A DNA stretch of 64,000 nucleotides from Rhynchospora pubera. Lineage: Eukaryota > Streptophyta > Magnoliopsida > Poales > Cyperaceae. The notes under the pieces were generated by a model. That model saw only the letters and a list, made by a program, of their open reading frames with translations, was not told the origin of the DNA and searched no databases. Every line of letters begins with the position of its first letter. Position 1 is the stretch's first letter. The position numbers and the translations under genes are program-made. Location: assembly GCA_028095005.1 (NCBI GenBank), contig CM051461.1:39381685-39445684 (forward strand), given 5' to 3'. This document shows, piece by piece, positions 1-12,027 of this stretch.

Positions 1-116
1 AAGGAAATAGCTTCTTCCTACTCCCAAATTTATTATAAATAATCCAAACTCTTCACAAAATTACACACTTCTCAATACTTCTTTCCTTAATCCTCTTATT
101 CCCACACCATCCAAAC
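1..116. mobile_element. Truncated short MITE (3' part, family A)
   Basis: The window opens inside a copy of a short repeat found five more times here (about 11.9, 31.0, 36.8, 45.9 and 49.3 kb). Shared marks are a run resembling TTATAAACAATTCAAACTCT, then CTTCACAAAATTACACACTT, then a terminal ATCCAAACGGA. Only the right end is in the window, so its left terminus and target duplication cannot be seen. Confidence 0.6.
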
Positions 117-3100
117 GGAATCTTTTAAATTACACACTTCCCAATATTTTCTTTCCTAATTCCTTATTCCTTCCTTATTATTTAATCATCCAATCATTTA
201 GATATTGTTTAGATGACCAATCGACATTCTTCCCAACTTGTATAAAAATCTAGTTGATTAGTTTGGGTAAATTTTGGTCCATGTGATTTGCTCCAAATTA
301 CTTAAACGAACGATATTCGTATGCTTGCAGCCACTGACGGATCTAGGTGTAACAAAGGAGTGTCAATGTCACCTCTATTTTTGAAATAATATTACTACAT
401 ATGAATATTTATAGTTATAAAATGTAAATTTGTTATATGTACTCTATATTTTAACCCCATAAATATTTAGATGATTTTTCATTGGTGAACCCCATAAAAT
501 TTTTGTAGTCTATTTTTATTGTGAGGTCTTTTTGGATCAATTAACAATTTTTATTTGTAAAGAATTATTGCCATACAAAAAGATCATTTTTATAAAACGA
601 AAAGAGAAATGTAGTTAATTTTTTTTAGTTCTTGTTTGTGGGCCCTTCAATTGATTAAATAGATCCAAAATATAGCCGAACATAACTATGATGGATAACC
701 TCATAAGCAGCCTAACTGAACAACTACGATGGAATAGAAAACAAATAAGAAAAAATTGAAAAAAAAGAAGAAAAACAATTATATAAAAAAATAGTAGTAA
801 CAAATATTAATACTAATAAAAAAAATAAAAGGTATTGCTGCTCAAAATTTACTCTTTTTATTTATCAAATCAATTCTTTTATTTTCTAGTTAATTTATGA
901 CATACTGAAATTCTAATTTAAGCATGATTTTAACATGCAGTTTAACGGTTGAGTGGTGATTTAGTGTTTATCAGTGATAAAAACGGATAAAACAATAATA
1001 TAACGGTTGTGCTATGTGAACAAAAATCAAGATAAAATGGAAAAAATAAAGTTTTTTAAAAGCTGAATTTGAGTCAAATTCAAGTTTGAAATAAGTTTGA
1101 AATAAATTTGAAACATATCCAATTTGTAGGTTGTATCATATTCTTCTTATGACAAATGTCGAAAACAAAAAAATTCTTTATATAAAAAATAATATTTTTT
1201 ATTTAAATATTATTAATTTATTGAATTTTTTTCAAATTTTTCTGGCTCCGTCCTGCTTGCAGCCACAATTTAAGTATACTGGCCATCGACATATACGTAC
1301 GTACGTATACATACTACCAGCTAGTTAGCTATACATCCCGTTCAGGCTGGTACCAACCTTTAGTCAACTTCGAAACCCTTCAAATTAATGCAACGATGCC
1401 AAATTATCAATTCCTTCTTTTCTTTATTTTTTTTCTTCTGACGTACTCAGTCACATGGATTAGGACCGGAACTGTTAGGCGCTCTCTAGGATCTGGCTTC
1501 TTTTACTGATGTCATCTTGTTCAAATAAGATCAACGGATAGCAGCCTCGCAGATTTCCGATGATGACGTGGCGTTTGTAGATTCCTGTAGGAATTGAATC
1601 ATGTTGGAATTTCTACGTACAATATTAAGTTCAAGTCGGTTTGACTGCGATAGCCGCCGGTTGGCCGGCCGCCAATGCCGGCATCAGATATTCATGAGAG
1701 TCAACAAATAGACGGTTCCTGGTTGAAGTAAATGAACTTGCAATATTTTTATTTTATTTTGGATAACTTTAATTTCATATTTGTAATTATTTTTTATGCC
1801 TCTCTGTTTATGATTTATTTCTCATAAAATATTAATTATAACAATCATCATGACTAAAATGATGAGGACAATGATGGTGGTGACGATGCTGACGATGGTA
1901 CTATAATATAATTTGGAGTAGTACAATTAGAAGTACAGAAAAATAAAAAAAAATGACAGTCAATAATAAAAAGTTTTGGTATTTGGGATCTTGTAATTAA
2001 TGAATTAGGTTTGGACATACTTTGCTAGCTACTTGTTTGGTTATATTGTTCTTTCCATTTCTGCCTGACGTTAATGCACACGTTTTTACAATTTGTCAGC
2101 AAATATGTGCATTTTATTTTAATCATTTTCTTATTCCTTTTCGTAAAATTTCTCTTGTTAATATCTTTCTTAAACCTACAAAATATTCAAATAATTTGTC
2201 TGATAAATTCAATGTTGAACCTCGATCTAGCAAACCAAAATAAATAAATAAAAACTCAAGTAATCCCAACTTGTTGTCAGGATCCTAATCGAATAAATTA
2301 GTCGACACATTGTATTCCGATATAAAATCACTTAAATTTAAATAACTTATACAAAAATACAGAACTGAAATAAAATATAGATACGAGTTCTCTAACTGAC
2401 AATTATTCAAATCTGAATTAATCATGTCTAGACTCTAGAGAATACATATTCAATTTACTATGAAATAATAGTGACTATATACAGATGATGATAGGGCCTG
2501 GCCCACCATAGGCCCCGGAAGAAAATACCCAGACAGCAAGCAGGCCGGCCCAACAAGAAATTGGGAGACGAAGTAACCTCGAGGGCGAGACAAAGCCGAG
2601 AGCGCGAATACAGTCTACAACCCGAGTTTAGGAGATTCGAGACCCAGGTCTGTCAACTTTTTGAGGTTGGTAGAGTGTCAATTTTTTATCTGAGCCGGTC
2701 GATCTAATTTCGATAGTTAAAATTTTTCAGATATATCAGTCTGGTTACATGCACGAAACTCTCTTAACTATTGAAATTAGAGGTTGGCATTCTACCAACT
2801 TTTTAAGGTTGGCAGACGATATGATAACCGCAAGTACAAACTGCATGGCTCTGCAACAGGCCTGACAACAGCAGAGATGTGTATCTGGTCTAAACAGAGA
2901 CCAATTTCCTACATCAAATTGAGGGCTTAAACTAGATCTGTAATAAAAAAAAATGAGCAATGGAATTCCACTCCCACTGTGATTCATGTCTTTAATTCTC
3001 TAGTTACGAGCAAAACACCTCTAATTAATCCTAATACACCTGAATTTATTTCTCAATACGGCCCACTGGGCTTTGAAAATTTAGTTACTTTTAAGATGCT

Positions 3101-4363
3101 CGATGAAATCTGACACGAACACGAAGGCATGAAGCACATATCGGATATCCTAACTACCATCCATGGTGACATCCTGCCATCTTAGGTTAATAAATTAGCT
3201 TACTAGTCTATAAGTTAGCTAGGTTAATCCTATACATGTGCAAACACCCCCTTACATCAGTCTCCATGATATCGTAGCTAAATAGTCTTATTTGTAAAAA
3301 ATAAATCTATAATTTAAGTTATTTTTATTTTTAATATAAATTTGAAGCTCTTCTAACCATTCACCATTGCAGCATGCACGGTTTTCTCTTCAAATTTAAT
3401 CTGATGTCTTATGTAAGTTTATTTTTTCTTGTCGTATAAAGAGAATGTACACATATGATATAATATATGTAAGTTGTAAAAAAGTTTTTAATAATACAAC
3501 TTTTACGGTATATATGAATTTCTTATACATGAATTCAAGGTCTTTAATATTTATGTCCAAATATGTTCTGTTTTGGTCGCAAGCATACGACTTTCGTGGA
3601 GTAATTCGAGGTCAATTCGCAAGAACGGAACATTTTATTAATCTAGTTCTAATCCTAATCAATTAATCAAGTTTGCAAGGACGGAACATTTTATTAATCT
3701 AGTTCTAATCCTAATCAATTAATCAAGTTTGGATACAAGTTGCAATTAAGGTTATAAAGGATTGAATCAAATTCTAAAGCCGTAGCAAGGTAATTAAAAG
3801 GTCCTAAATTAACTGCTCAAAAATTGGGGTTTAAACTCTCATATATTAGGTTTATGGATTTTAAAATTGGTGTTTTTATTCACTCAATCCTCCCCTAATA
3901 ATTAGATTTTATTAAGTTTTAACTAATATGATTAATAATTTGGTCCCTTGGGCCTCTCAGCACTAATCCAAATGTAATTTTTGAAGTCCATCATCAAATC
4001 TTTCTTCGGTCTATAGCATTTTTTTCTCTTTTTTTCTATTCATTTTTTTATTTAAGAGAGAAAAATCTAATTATGTTGAGCGACGTCAACTCACTCTGAA
4101 GTTTTGTCGCTCTAGCTCCATGCAACCACCCTTCTTCTTGTGCCAAGATTGTACCCTTACTCTTCTGACCTCTGTCATGGGCCCCGTTATTTCCCTATCT
4201 TGGCTTCGCCACTGCTGTAAGCGGCCAGCTTATTTCTCAGCTAGCACAAACAACCCGTTTAGAACTCAAGCGGCCCGCCTAGTCTGACAGATGAATGTGC
4301 ATATTACTAAAAAAGGCTTATAATTTATATATAACTATAAATATTTATATTTTGGAAGAACCA
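117..4363. other. Intergenic, AT-rich; no supported gene
   Basis: No exon chain or conserved domain was seen. The open frames here are short and of low complexity. A more GC-balanced stretch at about 1440-1720 carries a bZIP-type TGACGTGG (1564-1571) and could be distal regulatory DNA, but no gene can be tied to it. A tandem duplication at 3619-3730 is listed separately. Confidence 0.6.
3619..3730. repeat. 56-bp tandem duplication, two copies
   Basis: Two adjacent 56-bp units (3619-3674 and 3675-3730) begin GCAAGAACGGAAC and GCAAGGACGGAAC and end AATTAATCAAGTTT. By eye they differ at one base, which points to a recent duplication. No coding function is evident. Confidence 0.9.
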
Positions 4364-5655
4364 TTTTTTGAGGAAAAATTTTATCAAAAGACAAAAATAC
4401 TTTCAATATTATTAAAAATGACTATTATTTTTAAAAATAGCACAGTTATAGCGGCATTGCTATCGGCAGTGCCTTAAAAACAAAAAAATTTTGCCTATAG
4501 CGGCAATAGTAGTGCCGCTATAGGACTTCTCTTTTTTTTGTGACGGCTGATTTTTTTTTTCCTTTTTTCGTTTTTTTCTTTTACTTTTATTTTTGTGTTT
4601 TTTAATATTTTTACATTTTAATAAATTGAATAATATATAGTGTTCCAAATACGTGCCGTGTCAAACACGTCATGTTCGAATTATTTGTTGTGTCATTAGT
4701 GTTTTTCAATCGTGCGTGTCGTGTTGTGTCAAACACGATGGTGTTGACACGAACTACTTTTTTAATCGTGTCATGCTTAGTGGTAAGAAGAGACAACATG
4801 ACACGCATACTGACACATCACGACTGACACGATCGTTTCGTGTCATGTTAGTTGTGTTAAATCGTATCAGATTATTTTATTATTTTTAAATTTAAAAAAT
4901 ATTAAAAAAATAAAAGTAAGCGAAAAATTACTAACCGTCATAATAAATTATTTGATTAAGTTAAAACTTTTTATTAATATTTTTCATAAAAAATAATTAT
5001 TAGATTAGAACAATATTATGATTTAAATGATGGTAAATAATATGATGTAGTATTATAAATTGAAATTAAATTATTAATTTTGCTTAAATAATCAATATTA
5101 ATAATTAAATTTGTGTTCTTCAAAATGACACGACACGACACGATACGAATATAAAATTGACACGACACATTCGTGTTGTGTTGGGACATTAGAAAGCTTG
5201 ACACATGCGTGTCATGTTATCTCTTATCACCACTAAACATGACACGACACGATAAAAAAAAGAAGTTTGTGTCAACACGATAGTGTTTGACACGACACGA
5301 CACGCTCGATAGAAGAACATTAATAGCACGACAAATGATCCGGACATGACGTGTTGACACGACAACATGACACGGCACGTATTTAGAACACTATATATTA
5401 TACAATTTATTAAAATATAATAAAAATATTAAAAAAGTCAAAAAAAAATAAAAGCAAAAAAAAAATGAAAAAAGGGGAAAAAATTCAGTTGGCACAAAAC
5501 AGCCATAGGCAATTTTTTTTTGTTTTTAAGGTACTGCTATAGTGGCAATGGCAGTGCCGCTATAACTGTGCTATTTTTAAAATAAAAATTAATGTTTTGT
5601 CATTTTTAATAATGTAGAGGGTATTTTTGTCTTTAATAAAAATTTTCCTTTTTTT
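4364..5655. mobile_element. Fold-back element with ~0.5-kb inverted arms
   Basis: The left arm (about 4364-4885) and the right arm (about 5110-5655) are imperfect reverse complements around a loop of about 230 bp. Matching landmarks are an outer GGAAAATTTT/AAAATTTTCC block, ACAAAAATAC paired with GTATTTTTGTC, AGCACAGTTATAGCGGCA paired with TGCCGCTATAACTGTGCT, and long tracts rich in ACACGACACG on the inner side. The shape fits a non-autonomous DNA transposon with very long terminal inverted repeats (fold-back or MULE-like). No transposase frame is present and I could not fix a target duplication. The right arm ends about 230 bp before the start codon of the YIP gene, so the element probably overlaps or borders that promoter. 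Confidence 0.7.
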
Positions 5656-5882
5656 AACAAAAAGAAAATAAACAGTTTCTAGTTACGGACTCCACTCATG
5701 AGTCATGACTCATGACACCGGATTCGGACTCCACTAATTAAACCTTGGTTAATCTCCCACCGACACTATCTGCTTCCTTCCCGATCCTCCTTTTCGTTGC
5801 AAAACACGCACAAAAACCCAACTGAAACCAGAGAGAAACCAATTTCCAACATTACTACCAAAAGCCAAAAAAAAGCGCAAAG
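5656..5882 (+). promoter_or_regulatory. Presumed promoter and 5' UTR of the YIP gene
   Basis: This is the only unique sequence between the fold-back element and the first ATG. It includes a pyrimidine-rich stretch (about 5750-5800) typical of plant leaders and a purine-rich AAAGCGCAAAG context just before the start. No clear TATA box was seen, so transcription may begin in or next to the element. This is inferred from position only. Confidence 0.35.
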
Positions 5883-8848
5883 ATGATGTCCGGCGGTGGT
5901 TACACCTCAATCGACAACCAGAAGGTCTCCGGATCCGTACCGGTAAGCTCATCTCCCTCTCTCTCTCAGATCTATTCTCTTATCACTTTCTCACCTCACA
6001 TTCCCTTTCCACAGGCCGCCACCGGCCCAGATCCCGCCGCAGTCAGATTTACAGGTCCGCATTATCTCTAGATCTACCTTTTGTTTTTACTCACTCTGAT
6101 CTTGCCAGCTTAACGGTGGAACTTTTTGTTGTTTGATTGTTTGCCATCGCAGATTCGAATCTCCAGACATTTCCCCCTTCCGAAACGCAAGGGAAGATCT
6201 CCGCTGTCTTTCGCCCTCCCCAAGATGCTGATGGTACTGAATCCAGATCTCTCAGTGTTTTTCATGTTTTTAAGATTTCAGATGGACTAAGACTAATTTC
6301 TAGGTTCAGGATCTGATTACAGATATCAGTTTAGGAGCTTAAACTGAAAAGATATGGGTTCATGTGTAAAAATAATTCATCAGCTTTGCCTTATTTTGCT
6401 AGTCTCATGTGTATAATTGTGTATAATTTATGAACATTTCTGATGGAATAAGTAAGCTCCCCAGGTGACAAAGACATGCCAGAATTTTTTCAATTTCCTG
6501 GGATACATGTCAAAATTTTATCTTGTTCCTTATGTTAGTCAATCCAAATACATGGTATGACTTAAATTGTTTGGTGTAATGTATGTATTTTAACCTGGCC
6601 AAACTGGTTTGCATATCTGCCTCATTGCAAAATGAAAAATATGAATCAGCTAAAATATATAAGAAAAGGCTCAATATCATTTTTCTTGCTGTTTCCCTGC
6701 AAAATATGACTAAAGTAGCCTTCAAATATAGGTTTGAATGTCGAATCCGCTTTTATTGTTGCTTCTTATGCACATGGAAAAAAATTGGTGCTATATCAAA
6801 TTTCAGTAGTCTAGTTATGTAGTATATACTTCAGTTTCATAAGTTGAAATGTTGATTGGTGGTTGCAGATACATTCTCTAGGCCAGGGAAGGGGGCAAAA
6901 GGTAGTTCCGATGAGTCTGGCCAAGCTACTGGCTGGTTCAGCATGTTCTCAGTCGCAGCATACAAACCATACTTTGATGTGGACACGTCAGATGTGGTGG
7001 AGAGAATAAGGGACTCACTCTTCCCTTTTAAGGATAGCTTCAATGAGAAAACCACTGACAATCCAGACTTGTCAGTTTCTTTTCCTGCAGCTAGTTAATT
7101 GTTGTTGCCTTTCCTTCTCTTTATTGGTTGATGCAACCCCAAAAGTATTTCTTGATCAAGGCTATTTAGCTACCTTAAAATTTGCGGTTCAGTCAATGTT
7201 CCTCCAGCTGCTGATTGATCTGGTCTTGCGGGACCCTGAGAGCTTGCTGTTGTTGACTAGCTTAAATATGAATGAATTGAACCAATTGTCAGTCCTATAC
7301 AAAACAACCAGAAATTGGAGAGTTTGATAATCTCATTGGGTTAACCAGACTTGACTCAACCAAACATGTATTGGGATTAGGTCATCTGGATTTCTTCAGC
7401 TGCTAGGATATTGTGACAAACTCTAACCAGAATTATACATTTTGATAAAAAAAGAAAAAATGCTGACCTAAATCATGTACAGACATAATGAAAATGATGG
7501 GACCTAGTCTCTTTTTATATGCTTGGTCTCTGTTTGGAGTTCTTTTTTTTTCAGTTACCATTTTACCAGCTAGAAAAAGCTGGTATTGAGAGATGAGGAC
7601 AATACTTAACCCCTTTGCTTTAATTAGGTATGGTCCATTCTGGATATGCACCACATTGATATTTGTGGCGGCTGCGATCGGCACATTTGTGACATACTTG
7701 GCACACAAGTGGCAGAAGAAAGACTGGAATTATGACATCAACTTAATAACCTGGTCTGCTGGACTATTTTACGGCTATGTTACTGTTGTGCCCCTTGGCC
7801 TTTATCTAATTCTCAAATACTTCTCAGCCCCGTCAGGACTAGTGCAGCTGTTTTGTCTCTATGGATACTCTCTGTTTGTCTTCATACCTGCCTCTGTATG
7901 TCAATATTATTTTTTATTACATTTCTCCTCTATAGATAGCTATTTTTTTTTCTATAGTATTTCATGCATTGTCATATGAGTCAAGAAAATACCATCATAC
8001 CCGACAACACCGCAAATAATAAACCTTACAGATCCCTATAACAAGGATAAAATTCTCCTAATATCCGTCATCTTCTTGTACTCATTGATTAGAGAGATAG
8101 TTAAAGAGTTGCTATTTTGGCACCTTCCATTGTAAATTGGAGAAGGGGAGGGTCCAAGGAATTGTCTCATTTATTTAGGTTTATATATGTGTTATCCCTT
8201 TTTCTGCATGATATTTCTTGTATTGTAAAGCTTTGAAGTATTTATGACATCTTTAAGGGCTGATATATCAAATTGCCTCAAAGTTATAGGAGTGCATGAA
8301 TGCATTCTTTCAATTTCTTTTGTGTAGCCTGTTCTTTTATTTCTATGTTGGTATTGTTTGTATGTCTTGTACACATGACCAATGTATCATTGGTTATTCT
8401 TTGTTTCACTGAAATCATCATCTGGCATCCTGAAATTCCAGCATTACAAATTTTTTGGCTTATATTCTAAATTTTCTATTTTCTTCTATAAGCACACAGC
8501 CACACGCCATGCATACACATTTAGTAATTTTTAAATTTCTAATTTGCTTTTCTTTATTCTATTACTGTGTAACTTGTGGTTTATATGAGGTCCAATATAC
8601 CATTTCAACCTGAATTTTTGTTTTTAATGCAGTGCCTCTCCATAGTGCCAATAGAGATATTCCGATGGGTTATTGCTGGTGTCGCTGGTTTCATGTCGGC
8701 TACTTTTGTGGCTGTAAATCTGAGGGCCCACATTGTTTCATCAGGCGAGAGATGGTTTCTAATTGTCGCCGGGATTTTCTTACTCCAGCTGGCTTTAGCT
8801 GTGGTTCTAAAGCTTTACCTTTTCACCATAACTGTAAGCTCCCATTGA
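5883..8848 (+). CDS. YIP1-family Golgi membrane protein (YIP4/YIPF1-like)
   Basis: Six exons with GT-AG borders join in frame: 5883-5942, 6015-6054, 6153-6233, 6869-7070, 7628-7895 and 8633-8848, giving 288 residues. The protein starts MMSGGGYTSIDNQKVSGSVP, which matches the conserved opening of plant YIP4 proteins as I remember them. The hydrophilic N-terminal part (about 1-125) contains a DSNLQTFPPSETQGKIS block. It is followed by the family motif DLYGPFW (127-133) and a Yip1 domain with about five hydrophobic spans, including GYSLFVFIPAS and LFLLQ-type helices, up to the end (LFTITVSSH). Yip1-family proteins are multispanning Golgi/TGN proteins that bind Rab GTPases. Plant YIP4 acts with ECHIDNA in TGN secretion, so that role is inferred by family. 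The last exon reads through a GTAAGC that could be a donor in a variant transcript, so the final three residues are less certain. Confidence 0.93.
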
Positions 8849-10190
8849 AAAAAAAGAAAAAACATAAAAGGTCATTCATGTAAGATGTTGAGGAATATCA
8901 ATTAGCTTCTCTAATGCTAAAATGTGATTAATTTTGTCCTCCATTCTTTGTGTATCTGCCTCTTAATGTATGTGAGTTATGCTGGCATCATTCTTTTTGT
9001 TAAACAAAAGAAGGAAAGAGAGAAGAAAAACAGTGTGATCTTGCATTTATATAGAACAATAATCTTTGCCCTGTATGCCATATATCTTTTGTGTACAGAA
9101 ATATGAGGGTATTCAATTATGCGGCATCATTTAGTTTCGGATGGTGTACTTGAGAACTGATGATACCATGAGATAATTAACACACTGTTCACATTAAAAT
9201 AAACTACACTATAAATTCTGTATCAAAAGATGAGGTTGAAGTCTTCAAATCACCTGGTGTTTCGAACTCTTTTTTAGCTAGCATCTTCCACATAGAGCAT
9301 TGGCCTATTTATTTATTTTTTTCAGTAATAGCCATGTTGCCAGATGCCAACACTGCAATTTATCTTTGATGGAAGCAAAACAGGAATAACGCAATAAAAA
9401 AAGTTGTAATGGTTCTAGCATAAAGCCCACTTACTCATAGTAAAGTCGTTTAAACACTTTAATTAATTGTATGTAATTTCTTTTAATTCTTACGTTTAGA
9501 AATGAGAAAACATTTTGGTGAGAAAAGTGAACAGAAACACCGATTAATACAATGGGAGTAAACGCAGAAAAGTTGAAAAAAGCAGACGGACAGATTAGTG
9601 AATGGATGGACCTTCTATTGCGCTTCGTAGACATTCCATGCATGGTAAATTAGTAATGCTTGCGAATTAGGCTTCCTGTTGTTTTGTGAGTACTGTAACG
9701 TGTCGAAACTTGTTTCTAATAAATCCGTAAGGTACTAACTACTAACATATAATCCAAACTTTCTGAACCAAATTTATTTTGAAGAATTTAAAACCAAAAT
9801 ATTATTTCGCAAACAGAATAACATATCTAATTAGCATTTTAGCAGGAGAATGTTGGACCCTGCATTGGATCCTTATAGTAAATAAAAAAACAAAGGCCCA
9901 GCGCATACTATTTTTCTTTTGTCATGCAGGAATGCAGCCATGCTCATGCAGCATCAATTTGGTCCAGAAATTATAACCACCATCGCTACTCTCCGTTCCA
10001 TTCCGCGTGCTCTGTTCTGCATCTCTCTACCATCGTTAATCTCAATTTCCCTCCCGCGCACTCCCCTCCTCTTCAGATGCGCTCTCCTTCCCTCTGATCC
10101 TCTCTCCTACTCCCAACGCTCCCTTTTCTGCCTCCTTTAGACCTCGCCTTCCTTTTTCGTCTCCCTTGGACCTCGCCTCACAACAAAACA
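8849..10190. other. Intergenic, 3' flank of the YIP gene
   Basis: The first few hundred bases are probably 3' UTR of the YIP gene. Beyond that, no exon, domain or bounded mobile element was recognised. A CT-rich, more GC-balanced stretch at about 9985-10190 leads directly into the tandem array. Confidence 0.5.
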
Positions 10191-10194
10191 AATT

Positions 10195-10785
10195 GAACAC
10201 ACAAAAGTAACAATTGAACATATGAATGAACAAAGTGAACATATACACCAACAAAGTGAGACATATAAAATAAGCACATAAGTCTGACGAGCAATAAAAC
10301 AAATTGAACACACAAAAGTAACAAATTGAACATATGAATGAACAAAGTGAACATATACACCAACAAAGTGAGACACAAAAAATAAACATTGACGCACAGT
10401 AAAACAAATTGAACACATAAACTAACAAAGTGAACATATGAATGAACAAACTGAACATATACACCAACAAAGTGAGACATAAAAAATAAACACTGACACA
10501 CAGTAAAATAAATTGAACACATAAAAGTAACAAAGTGAATATATGAATGAACAAAGTGAACATATACACCAACAAAGTGAGACATAAAAAATAAATATTG
10601 ATGCACAGTAAAACAAATTGAACACTTAAAAGTAACAAATTGAACATATGAATGAACAAAGTGAACATCTACACCAACAAAGTGAGACGTATAAAATCAA
10701 CACAAAAGTCTAATGCACAGCAAAACAAAATGAACACTTAAAATAATAAATTGAACAGATACAATAAACAAAGTGAACAAAATCT
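10195..10785. repeat. Minisatellite, ~105-bp unit, about five copies
   Basis: A unit containing AACAAATTGAACACA, TATGAATGAACAAAGTGAAC and ATACACCAACAAAGTGAGAC recurs with starts spaced about 104-113 bp (TATGAATGAACAAA near 10220, 10333, 10438, 10544 and 10648), then decays. The same (G/T)TGAACA-rich vocabulary occurs at 10.84-11.09, 31.16-31.40, 31.54-31.67 and 36.24-36.40 kb, so the array probably grew inside a member of one dispersed repeat family. The long reverse-strand open frames across it arise because the unit lacks stops; they encode only repetitive hydrophobic residues. Confidence 0.9.
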
Positions 10786-10835
10786 GACGCACAGAAGGAA
10801 GAGAGGGGTAAGGGAGAGAGATGAACAAAATCTGT

Positions 10836-11094
10836 AGTTTTGCCATCACTTGCCATCGTTAAACACAAAATGAACACATAAAATAAACAAGATAAATATT
10901 TAGTTGGTCAAAGTGAACACTTACAAATAAATAAGTGTTGTCATCACATGTTCAAATTTTTATATGCATATTCAAATTGAACTTATTTGTTTTTGTATGT
11001 TCACTTTGATCATTATATATGTTCACCTTGTATATTTTATGTGTTCACTTTGTGTTTAACGATGGTAAGTGATGGCAAAACTATATATGGCAGC
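10836..11094. mobile_element. Palindromic MITE (family B, GTGAACA-rich)
   Basis: Outer arms are inverted copies of about 52 bp. The left arm reads TAGTTTTGCCATCACTTGCC then ATCGTTAAACACAAAATGAAC. The right arm is its reverse complement, ending near AGTGATGGCAAAACTATA. The interior carries several TGAACA/TGTTCA motifs. A second copy of this element, in the opposite orientation, is split by the Helitron at 31.67-36.24 kb. No target duplication was fixed. Confidence 0.75.
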
Positions 11095-11886
11095 AATCAA
11101 TTTCCTTTTTTCCCTTTGTCAAATTAACCATCTTCGACTGTACTCAGAATTGTTTGCTTTATAGGCTTATAGCTCACCTTGAAACAAGTTAAAACTTTTT
11201 TTTTATTATTATTGTGAAGTTAAACGTGGTCTTCTCTTGTGAGTAGTTGCAAAAGTCTTCAATTGTTCAGCGCTTTCTAAATCTCCATCTCCGGTCTCCC
11301 TCCTCTAGTGAAAGTTTTAACCTAATTCGTAAAAAGCACGCAGACAATTTTGAAGAAACCTGCAATAATGATTTATTATAGAAAAATCCAATGAATCCTA
11401 CAAAAGTCACCTCGAATTTTATAAGACAGTTTGTACGGAAGAAATCTTTTGTGGTCGGTTTGGGGAAAAACATATACGCATAAAATAATAGCTATCATGA
11501 CTGATTTATGCATGATTTTTTCCATGAGCGTCAGAGAGAATTTCCGTGTTGTAGTCTTGTAGTAAGTCATGATAGAATCCCTTAAAATTATATGCACGTT
11601 TCATTCATATAAAAATAAAAGTCATATTTGATTCTGCTATAATGTGATGGTCAAAAGTATGAATTTCTAATTGTTGTCCCCATACACCGTTTACTAATGA
11701 ATTTAGAAAGCAAAACCTTCAGAGTTAGACATCTAATTTACAAACTTCCACACAAACAGACACACCAAATAAAATAAATAAATAAATACATGTGCTACGG
11801 TGCAACCAGAAAAAAAAATTTAGAAATTATGACGGACTTCATTCGGTTAATTACATTCTTTTATGTAAAAGTATAATAATTATGGT
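11095..11886. other. Intergenic, nothing recognised
   Basis: AT-rich sequence with no exon-like stretch and no repeat that can be bounded by eye. Confidence 0.5.
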
Positions 11887-12027
11887 GGGTGCGTTTGGAT
11901 CGTTGGAAGAAAGAAGAAGAAGAAGAAAAAAAAAATTATAAACAGTTCAAACTCTTCACAAAGTTACACACTTTCCAATACTTCTTCCCACTTCTTCCCT
12001 TCTTCCCACACCTATCCAAACGGAGCC
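11887..12027. mobile_element. Short MITE, family A
   Basis: It begins GGGTGCGTTTGGATCGTTGG and ends CCTATCCAAACGGAGCC, an inverted pair. The interior shows the family run AAACTCTTCACAAAGTTACA. TTA follows the right end but GGT precedes the left end, so the target duplication is not intact. It is close in sequence to the copy at 49.3 kb. The terminal pattern and 3-bp target suggest a Tourist/PIF-Harbinger-like MITE. Confidence 0.75.

Noticed and set aside
10042..10668. Reverse-strand ORF of 208 residues and its overlapping frames
   Set aside because: It translates a 105-bp minisatellite; the residues simply repeat (LCVQF/VHFVHSY-type) in all three frames, so the openness is a property of the repeat unit.
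10195..10785. Possible CRISPR-like array
   Set aside because: The units are about 105 bp, contiguous and mutually similar throughout, with no constant-repeat/unique-spacer alternation, in a plant nuclear context.
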